Positions 1 through 5,142 of a stretch of 5,142 nt of DNA are shown piece after piece. The translations under genes and the position numbers were made by a program. Under the pieces are notes generated by a model that had not been told where the DNA came from, did not search any database, and saw nothing but the letters and a program-made list of their open reading frames with translations. The stretch covers positions 1 to 5,142 of the forward strand of contig DHIR01000026.1 of assembly GCA_002403905.1 (NCBI GenBank). Direction: 5' to 3'. Source of the stretch: Mucilaginibacter sp. UBA4741. GTDB lineage: Bacteria > Bacteroidota > Bacteroidia > Sphingobacteriales > Sphingobacteriaceae. Each line of letters begins with the position of its first letter. Position 1 is the first letter of the stretch.

Positions 1-75
1 CGAACGAAGAGAGAAATCTTATACGGTTTATAAGTTGGCTACATGCGTGATGTATAAGATTTCTCTCTTCGTTCG
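1..75. repeat. Long perfect inverted repeat, REP-like intergenic palindrome (left end cut by window)
   Basis: Positions 1-24 are the exact reverse complement of 52-75, giving a 24-bp stem with no mismatch around a 27-nt loop (25-51). The stem may be longer, because the left arm begins at the first base of the window. The right arm continues outward as gaaatgacaa, so read on the - strand the unit is tgtcatttcgaacgaag followed by agagaaatcttatac. From memory this resembles a palindromic unit scattered between genes in many Bacteroidota (core gtcatttcgaacgaag...gaaatct); that likeness is not checked here. The hairpin lies 77 nt before the chosen start of the first gene. It could be a mobile REP/MITE-like element, a terminator for an unseen upstream gene, or both. 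No T-run follows the right arm, so a simple rho-independent terminator on the + strand is not supported. Confidence 0.85.
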
Positions 76-121
76 AAATGACAACATGGTTAGGGTAAGT
101 TAATCTTTTGGTTTTTTTACC

Positions 122-129
122 TATTTTTG
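122..129 (+). promoter_or_regulatory. Weak candidate -7 promoter element (TAnnTTTG type)
   Basis: The octamer tatttttg matches the Bacteroidota -7 consensus TAnnTTTG exactly. A start about 7 nt downstream would give a leader of roughly 16 nt before the ATG at 153. No convincing TTG/TTTG -33 element lies at the usual spacing (around 96-105), and the stretch is T-rich, so a chance match is likely. If real, it would drive the three-gene operon and rule out a start upstream of it. Confidence 0.2.
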
Positions 130-152
130 GCGCACCCAAATACACCCATTTA

Positions 153-1328
153 ATGCATAAACTTGCTAAATTTTTCACAAGTAAACCTTTTGTAATTACT
201 ATATGGTTTGGTTTAAGTTTGTTTGCGGTTGGTAAAAGCGTTGTTTTGGGCCATAGCCATATACACAACAATTACTTTGTGTATAAGTACAACTTCTATC
301 ATGTTATAAATCAGCAAAATTTATATATCCATGATCCGGCGCATTATTTTGATCTGAATCATTACGGGCCGATATTTGCCTACATCATAGCCCCGTTTGC
401 ATTAATGCCCGATGCTTTGGGTGTGGTATTATGGGTGATGTTTACGGCATGGCTGCTACTATTCGCTATACAAAAACTACCTATAAAACAAAATCATTAC
501 TTGCTTATTGTATTGCTTTGCGCGCACGAGCTAATGACATCGGCAGCCAACGTGCAGATCAACCCGTTGATTGCGGCGCTGATATTATTCAGCTTTATAT
601 TTATTAAGAACGAGAAGGACTTTTGGGCCGCGCTGATGATAGCCTTAGGCACTTTTATAAAACTGTATGGTATTGTTGGTTTGGCTTTCTTCTTCTTCTC
701 CAACAATAAATCGAAGCTAATAGGTTCTTTTATATTTTGGTCGGCAGTGTTATTTGTTTTACCGATGCTGATCTCATCGCCGGCATTTATTATCCAAACC
801 TATCATGATTGGTATGCCGACCTGCTAAGCAAAAACAAATTCAACATAGCATCAACCCGCGAGGATGTATCTGTTATGGGTATGGTCAGGAAGATCGCTC
901 TCCCGCATTTATCAAACCTGGTGGTGTTATTACCAGGTATAGTGCTTTTCGGGTTATCTTATTTAAGGATCAAGCTATTCAGCAATTTAAATTACCAGTT
1001 GTTAATTGTAGCGTCCACCTTAATTTTCCCGGTGATATTTAGCACTGGTTCAGAGTCGCCTACATATATCATTGCTTTTGTGGGCGTGGCGCTATGGTTT
1101 ATAAATAGCGAAAGGCCGGTATCTAAACTTGATATGGTGTTATTGATTTTCGCGTTTATACTAACCAGCCTTTCACCATCTGACCTTTTCCCGAGATATT
1201 TGAAAGACCATTATGTTGACCCTTATGCTTTAAAAGCCTTACCTTGCTTCTTAATATGGCTCAAAATTATTTACGAAACATTGTTCAGAAAATTCACAAA
1301 TAAGGATATAATTGCAGTAGCGGCATGA
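153..1328 (+). CDS. GT-C fold membrane glycosyltransferase, GT87/DUF2029-like
   Basis: The 391-residue product is a polytopic membrane protein with about ten to twelve hydrophobic segments (roughly 12-31, 73-107, 114-130, 136-151, 157-183, 187-207, 253-270, 282-317, 327-341, 362-376). It is recognised as GT87-like by its layout. A first span is followed by an outward loop with acidic residues (D61, D67), then YGPIFAYIIAPFALMP (71-86), then NVQINPLIAALI (133-144), then an IKLYG stretch (169-173). In GT-C enzymes such as PimE an aspartate in this first loop is catalytic, so D61 or D67 is the inferred candidate. Such enzymes transfer a sugar from a polyprenyl-phosphate carrier on the periplasmic face. 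The ATG at 153 was chosen over an in-frame TTG at 108, which would add 15 residues with no membrane or family character. The stop overlaps the next start by 4 nt (ATGA). Donor and acceptor are unknown. Confidence 0.8.
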   Translation: MHKLAKFFTSKPFVITIWFGLSLFAVGKSVVLGHSHIHNNYFVYKYNFYHVINQQNLYIHDPAHYFDLNHYGPIFAYIIAPFALMPDALGVVLWVMFTAWLLLFAIQKLPIKQNHYLLIVLLCAHELMTSAANVQINPLIAALILFSFIFIKNEKDFWAALMIALGTFIKLYGIVGLAFFFFSNNKSKLIGSFIFWSAVLFVLPMLISSPAFIIQTYHDWYADLLSKNKFNIASTREDVSVMGMVRKIALPHLSNLVVLLPGIVLFGLSYLRIKLFSNLNYQLLIVASTLIFPVIFSTGSESPTYIIAFVGVALWFINSERPVSKLDMVLLIFAFILTSLSPSDLFPRYLKDHYVDPYALKALPCFLIWLKIIYETLFRKFTNKDIIAVAA

Positions 1329-2284
1329 AAAAGAAACTATCAATTATAATCCCGGCTTATAACGAGGAGAAGAATATCAGCCACCTTATTGCTGAGCTGA
1401 ATAAATCGTTAGCCGAAACTGCTTATGATTACGAATACATATTTGTAAACGATGGCAGCACGGACAACACGCTAAACGAAATAAAGCAGCAAGCCGCTCT
1501 GCATCCCAACGTTTTCTACATAGAGTTATCAAAAAACTTCGGTAAAGATTACGCCATTAAAGCCGGTATTGACCTAGCCAAAGGCGATGCCATTATAACC
1601 ATGGATGCGGATCTGCAGCACCCCCCTAACCTATTGCCGCAAATGCTAAAGTATTGGGAAGATGGCTATGATATTATATACACTTACCGCGAGGATGCCA
1701 ACCCGCACGTTAGTGGTTTTCAGAAATTTGCATCAAGATTATTCTATAAATTCATTAACGCGATATCAGATATTACATTAGAGAACGGCATATCCGACTT
1801 TAGACTGCTTGATGAAAAAGTAGTTAAAGAACTAAAGCAAATAGACGAATACGAGATATTTTTCCGTGGTATGGTTAAGTGGGTTGGTTTTTTACAAATT
1901 GGTATCCCCTACGCCCCTGCCGCCCGCCATACCGGCGAGGCCAGTTACTCTTTCTTTAAGCTTGTTAAACTGGCTGTAGGCAGTATAATGGCGTTTAGTG
2001 TAAGGCCGTTGTATATAGCTACAGGATTGGGATTATTCTTCTCTGTATCAGCCTTACTATATATCCCATACATATTTATAAGCTATTTTTATGGCTATGA
2101 CGCGCTTTCGGGCTGGGCATCATTAATTGCTACCGTAGCTTTCTTTGGTGGCTTACAGCTGCTGGTATTGGGTATTATAGGCTCTTATTTAGGTAAGATA
2201 TTCCTGCAAACCAAACATCGCCCTAATTATATCATCCGTTCAACCAATTTGTTAAAAGGTAAAAATGATTCTGCTGGGGTTTGA
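1325..2284 (+). CDS. Polyprenyl-phosphate glycosyltransferase, GT2 (GtrB/ArnC/DPM1-like)
   Basis: The 319-residue product has an N-terminal GT-A catalytic domain (about 4-215) and two C-terminal membrane spans (about 226-256 and 266-290). Visible GT2 motifs are IIPAYNEEKNI (8-18), NDGSTDNT (42-49), the metal/nucleotide-binding DAD (94-96) within MDADLQHPP, and the acceptor-side segments SDFRLLD (157-163) and GEASYSFFKLVKLA (204-217). The ending GSYLGKIFLQTKHRPNYII (286-304) is typical of the GtrB/ArnC group. These enzymes move a sugar from a nucleotide donor to undecaprenyl or dolichyl phosphate at the cytoplasmic face of the inner membrane. Length matches the family. The start overlaps the upstream stop (ATGA) and the only SD-like sequence (aagga, 1302-1306) is too far away, so translation probably depends on coupling. 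The neighbouring GT-C enzyme is a natural user of the lipid-linked sugar. The sugar cannot be told from sequence. Confidence 0.92.
   Translation: MKKKLSIIIPAYNEEKNISHLIAELNKSLAETAYDYEYIFVNDGSTDNTLNEIKQQAALHPNVFYIELSKNFGKDYAIKAGIDLAKGDAIITMDADLQHPPNLLPQMLKYWEDGYDIIYTYREDANPHVSGFQKFASRLFYKFINAISDITLENGISDFRLLDEKVVKELKQIDEYEIFFRGMVKWVGFLQIGIPYAPAARHTGEASYSFFKLVKLAVGSIMAFSVRPLYIATGLGLFFSVSALLYIPYIFISYFYGYDALSGWASLIATVAFFGGLQLLVLGIIGSYLGKIFLQTKHRPNYIIRSTNLLKGKNDSAGV
2254..2259 (+). promoter_or_regulatory. Ribosome binding site for the deacetylase gene
   Basis: The purine run aaaagg ends 5 nt before the ATG at 2265 and lies inside the end of the glycosyltransferase gene. It supports 2265 as the start even though that overlaps the upstream gene by 20 nt. 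The next in-frame ATG (2301) would delete the FDVEEFD motif. Confidence 0.55.
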
Positions 2285-3053
2285 TGTTGAGGAGTTTGAT
2301 ATGCCCATGGAATATGGCAAAACCATATCCTTCGACGAGCAATTAGCTATATCAACTACCGGCACGCTTTTAATATTGAACTTATTAAAAACAACCGGAA
2401 TAAAAGCCACATTTTTCTGCACCGCTAATTACGCCGTTAACAAACCGGATATCATAAAGAAAATGGTTAGCGATGGCCATGAGATAGCCTCGCACGGATA
2501 TTATCATTATGATTTTAAGGTGGAGCATTTGGCGCAGTCGAAAGCTAAACTGGAAGAAATATCAGGCACCCCGGTAACCGGTTTCCGCATGGCGCGGATG
2601 ATGCCGGTTGATGAGCAGGAGATACAGAAAGCAGGCTATGCTTATAACTCATCCCTTAACCCGACATTTATACCGGGCCGTTATAACCATCTAAAAAAAC
2701 CGCGTGCCTGGTTTTTTGATCATGGTGTATTGCAGATACCGGCATCGGTATCACCATTGGTTAGGTTCCCATTATTTTGGTTGACATTTCATAATATATC
2801 ACTATCCATCATCAAATGGATGGCTACAGCAGCTCACAGTAAGGATGGTTATTTAAACCTATACTTTCACCCCTGGGAGTTTACTGATTTGAAACAGCCG
2901 GAACGGTTTGGTTTCCCAAACTATGTGTCTAAAAATTCGGGCGATGATTTTGTGAAAAGGATAAAGAGTTTTATTGTTTGGGCACAATCAAAAGATTATG
3001 AATTTGCAAGGACGGGTGATTTTGCAGAAGAGATAATAAAAAACAAAAAATAA
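2265..3053 (+). CDS. CE4-family (NodB-homology) polysaccharide deacetylase-like protein
   Basis: The 262-residue product carries CE4 landmarks: FDVEEFD (6-12), with D7 as the likely catalytic base; KATFFCTAN (47-55); GHEIASHGYYH (71-81), with H77 and H81 as the likely metal ligands; GFRMARMMP (106-114); and YFHPWEF (200-206), with H202 as the likely motif-5 histidine. CE4 enzymes hydrolyse N-acyl (sometimes O-acyl) groups from sugars using a divalent metal. The usual TFDDG motif is replaced by FDVEE, as in the PuuE/DUF3473-like branch, and GFRMARMMP plus YNSSLNP (127-133) look specific to a Bacteroidota subgroup known to me by memory. There is no signal peptide or N-terminal anchor, so a cytosolic or membrane-associated role is inferred; residues 165-189 are hydrophobic enough to touch the membrane. 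As third gene of the operon it may act on the lipid-linked sugar made by the GT2 enzyme, as ArnD and NaxD do. Substrate unproven. Confidence 0.88.
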   Translation: MILLGFDVEEFDMPMEYGKTISFDEQLAISTTGTLLILNLLKTTGIKATFFCTANYAVNKPDIIKKMVSDGHEIASHGYYHYDFKVEHLAQSKAKLEEISGTPVTGFRMARMMPVDEQEIQKAGYAYNSSLNPTFIPGRYNHLKKPRAWFFDHGVLQIPASVSPLVRFPLFWLTFHNISLSIIKWMATAAHSKDGYLNLYFHPWEFTDLKQPERFGFPNYVSKNSGDDFVKRIKSFIVWAQSKDYEFARTGDFAEEIIKNKK

Positions 3054-3056
3054 CAA

Positions 3057-3083
3057 CTTGCGCTCGTTTGCAACGAGCGCAAG
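3057..3083. terminator. Perfect 12-bp hairpin at the convergent junction, probable terminator
   Basis: Positions 3057-3068 (cttgcgctcgtt) and 3072-3083 (aacgagcgcaag) pair perfectly around a 3-nt loop. The hairpin begins 3 nt after the deacetylase stop codon. On the + strand it is not followed by a T-run. Read on the - strand, the 3' side is T-rich (ttgttattttttgtttttta), though the run starts several bases after the stem. It therefore fits best as a backup terminator for clpB, with a possible role in ending or protecting the operon mRNA. It overlaps no gene. Confidence 0.65.
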
Positions 3084-3088
3084 CTCCT

Positions 3089-3122
3089 AAAACAAAAAGA
3101 GCCACCTAAAACGGGCAGCTCT
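3089..3122 (-). terminator. Rho-independent terminator of clpB
   Basis: In the - strand RNA, the 9 bases from 3122 down to 3114 (AGAGCUGCC) pair with those from 3106 down to 3098 (GGUGGCUCU). Seven Watson-Crick and two G-U pairs close a 7-nt loop, followed at once by UUUUUGUUUU. On the + strand the two wobble positions become C-A mismatches, so the structure is specific to the clpB transcript. The stem starts 22 nt after the clpB stop codon. Confidence 0.8.
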
Positions 3123-3144
3123 CTCATAATATATATTGAGTTAA

Positions 3145-5142
3145 TTATTTTTTCTCGGCAACAATATCACTCGTATTCAAAAACACAAATTGGTTATCAA
3201 ACATATCCAGCTTGATCTTGCTGTCCTTGTCGATCTTGCCGGCTAATATCTGTTTAGATAATTCATTCAATATCCTTTTCTGAATTACACGCTTCAACGG
3301 CCTTGCTCCAAATTGCGGATCGTAGCCTAATTGGGCCAGCCAATCCAGCGCTTCGTCTGATGCTTCGATAACTACACCCATTTCTGCCAACGTTTGTTGT
3401 ACTCCTCTAAACTGCAGCTTTACAATATCCCCTATCTCATCGCGGCTAAGCGGAGTAAACATAATGATCTCGTCGATACGGTTTAAAAACTCAGGGCGAA
3501 TGGTTTGCCTCAATATATCAAACAACTGGCTTTTAGTTTTAGCAATCACTTCATCCTTATCACTATCCTCAAAGTCCTGGAAGTTTTCCTGGATTATGTT
3601 CGAGCCAATGTTTGATGTCATGATGATGATGGTGTTTTTAAAATTTACCAAACGGCCTTTATTATCAGTTAAACGGCCATCATCCAACACCTGTAGCAAT
3701 ATGTTAAACACATCAGGATGCGCTTTTTCTATCTCATCTAACAGGATAACGCTATATGGTTTCCTGCGCACGGCTTCTGTTAACTGTCCGCCTTCATCAT
3801 AACCCACATATCCCGGGGGCGCACCTATCAGCCTTGATACGGCATGGCGTTCCTGGTATTCGCTCATATCAATGCGTACCATAGCGTGTTCATCATTAAA
3901 CAGGTACTCGGCTAAGGCTTTGGCTAATTCTGTTTTACCAACACCTGTAGTACCTAAGAAAATGAACGAACCAATTGGCTTACGTTTGTCCTGCAAACCT
4001 GCACGGCTGCGGCGTATGGCATCGCTTATGGCTTCAATAGCTTCATGCTGACCGGCAACACGTTTATGCAACTCATCCTCTAAGCTCAATAGCTTTTCGC
4101 GCTCGCTTTGTATCATCTTAGAAACCGGGATACCTGTCCAGCGGGAAACCACACCGGCAATATCATCAGCTGTTACTTCCTCTTTCAGCATCCGGCTATC
4201 CGACTGGTTAGTCAGTAATGCTTCTTTTAGTTTCTCAACTTCTTCCTGCGCTTCGCGGATGCGGCCATAGCGTAGCTCGGCTACTTTGCCGTAATCACCG
4301 ACGCGTTCAGCTTGGTCGGCTTCCTGTTTATAGTTTTCTATCTGTTCAACTTTTAAGTTGATGCCGTCAACCACATCCTTCTCCCCTTGCCATTTAGCAC
4401 GTAACGAATCTCGTTCGGCAGATAAGTTGGCAATTTCCTCGCCTAGCTCTTTTACACGTTTATCATCCTTTTCACGTTTGATGGCTTCGCGCTCAATCTC
4501 TAATTGCATAATACGGCGGTCCAACTCATCAACCACTTCGGGTACCGAATCCATTTCTAAACGTAATTTAGAAGCGGCTTCGTCCATCAGGTCAATAGCC
4601 TTATCCGGCAAAAAACGATCAGATATATAGCGTTGCGACATTTCGACAGCGGCAATAATCGCCTCATCTTTAATACGTACTTTATGGTGAGCCTCATAGC
4701 GTTCCTTCAATCCACGTAATATGGATATTGCATCGGCAGTATCAGGTTCATCAACCAATACCATCTGGAAGCGCCGTTCCAGGGCTTTATCCTTCTCTAT
4801 ATATTTTTGGTATTCGTTTAAAGTTGTCGCGCCAATGGCTCTTAGTTCACCACGTGCCAGGGCCGGTTTTAATATGTTGGCTGCGTCCATAGCACCCTCA
4901 CCACCGCCTGCACCTACCAGTGTATGTATCTCATCAATAAATAGAACGATCTCGCCATCAGCTTGGGTAACTTCTTTAATTACGGCTTTTAGGCGCTCTT
5001 CAAATTCGCCTTTGTATTTGGCACCGGCAATAAGGGCACCCATATCTAACGAGTAAACAGTTTTTGATTTCAGGCTTTCGGGCACATCACCTTTTATAAT
5101 TCTAAAGGCAATACCTTCAGCAATAGCGGTTTTACCAACACC
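3145..5142 (-). CDS. clpB: ATP-dependent disaggregase ClpB, C-terminal part (5' end outside window)
   Basis: The visible 665 residues lack the N domain and the start of the first AAA+ domain; a full ClpB is about 860-870 residues. The frame is open to the window edge, where it begins [12 protein letters not shown], part of Walker A of domain 1. Then come pore loop KYKG (42-45), Walker B VLFIDE (66-71) and arginine-finger ALERRF (120-125). A long charged coiled-coil middle domain (about 185-320) marks ClpB rather than ClpA/ClpC. Domain 2 has Walker A GTTGVGKT (397-404), pore loop GYVGYDEGG (444-452), Walker B VILLDE (465-470), sensor-1 TSN (509-511), NRID (554-557) and sensor-2 GAR (612-614). 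ClpB is cytosolic, hexameric, and threads proteins out of aggregates with DnaK. No ClpP-binding loop is seen, as expected. The methionine-like start near 5085 is an internal GTG valine, not the gene start. No frameshift is seen. Usual control is by heat shock, but the promoter lies outside the window. Confidence 0.97.
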   Translation of the reverse strand, partial: GVGKTAIAEGIAFRIIKGDVPESLKSKTVYSLDMGALIAGAKYKGEFEERLKAVIKEVTQADGEIVLFIDEIHTLVGAGGGEGAMDAANILKPALARGELRAIGATTLNEYQKYIEKDKALERRFQMVLVDEPDTADAISILRGLKERYEAHHKVRIKDEAIIAAVEMSQRYISDRFLPDKAIDLMDEAASKLRLEMDSVPEVVDELDRRIMQLEIEREAIKREKDDKRVKELGEEIANLSAERDSLRAKWQGEKDVVDGINLKVEQIENYKQEADQAERVGDYGKVAELRYGRIREAQEEVEKLKEALLTNQSDSRMLKEEVTADDIAGVVSRWTGIPVSKMIQSEREKLLSLEDELHKRVAGQHEAIEAISDAIRRSRAGLQDKRKPIGSFIFLGTTGVGKTELAKALAEYLFNDEHAMVRIDMSEYQERHAVSRLIGAPPGYVGYDEGGQLTEAVRRKPYSVILLDEIEKAHPDVFNILLQVLDDGRLTDNKGRLVNFKNTIIIMTSNIGSNIIQENFQDFEDSDKDEVIAKTKSQLFDILRQTIRPEFLNRIDEIIMFTPLSRDEIGDIVKLQFRGVQQTLAEMGVVIEASDEALDWLAQLGYDPQFGARPLKRVIQKRILNELSKQILAGKIDKDSKIKLDMFDNQFVFLNTSDIVAEKK

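Noticed and set aside
1..75. CRISPR repeat or tRNA-like fold
   Set aside because: There is one inverted pair, not direct repeats with spacers, and the structure is a single long stem without cloverleaf features.
84..152. Small gene or riboswitch between the palindrome and the first gene
   Set aside because: The stretch is short and T-rich, with no conserved fold or convincing open frame; only a weak -7-like element is seen.
497..706. 69-codon open frame on the - strand inside the first gene
   Set aside because: It is antisense to a well-supported membrane glycosyltransferase, has no recognisable domain, and its Lys/Ser-rich composition fits a shadow frame.
809..1042. 77-codon open frame on the + strand within the first gene
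   Set aside because: It lies in another frame of the glycosyltransferase coding region, with no motif or ribosome site.
3464..5056. Three open frames on the + strand opposite clpB (3464-3802, 4358-4630, 4721-5056)
   Set aside because: All are antisense to highly conserved clpB motifs, and their Ser/Arg-rich, domain-free translations are typical of mirror frames of conserved genes.
5083..5085. Apparent clpB start codon (GTG) giving a 646-residue protein
   Set aside because: The frame stays open to the window edge and encodes Walker A of domain 1 just before it, so this is an internal valine and the gene is cut by the window.

Overview
The window looks like a chromosomal segment from a Bacteroidota bacterium, most likely family Sphingobacteriaceae (Pedobacter/Mucilaginibacter type). 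The grounds are AT-leaning DNA, weak or absent Shine-Dalgarno sites, a Bacteroidota-style ClpB, a polysaccharide deacetylase of a type I associate with Bacteroidota, and a palindromic intergenic repeat resembling one common in these genomes. The assignment rests on recognition, not on a search.

Layout: positions 1-75 hold a 24-bp perfect inverted repeat with a 27-nt loop, cut by the window edge. From 153 to 3053, three + strand genes overlap head to tail: a multi-membrane-span GT-C fold glycosyltransferase (GT87/DUF2029-like), a membrane-anchored family 2 glycosyltransferase of the GtrB/ArnC/DPM1 type, and a cytoplasmic-looking CE4 (NodB-fold) deacetylase. The overlaps are 4 and 20 nt. From 5142 back to 3145, on the - strand, lies the C-terminal three quarters of the disaggregase ClpB; its start is beyond the window. 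The operon and clpB converge on a 91-nt spacer holding two hairpins, one of which can pair fully only in the clpB transcript.

The three + strand genes plausibly form one pathway. The GT2 enzyme would load a sugar onto polyprenyl phosphate at the inner face of the membrane, the CE4 enzyme would remove an acyl group from it, and after flipping the GT-C enzyme would transfer the sugar to an acceptor on the periplasmic side. This is the same enzyme-class logic as ArnC-ArnD-ArnT and the Francisella FlmF/NaxD/FlmK route, but no substrate can be read from the sequence. ClpB is a housekeeping heat-shock gene with no apparent link to the operon. I see no CRISPR array, transposase, tRNA or rRNA, and no clear sign of a wholly new system. 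The sugar-modification cassette and the palindromic repeat are the points most worth following.
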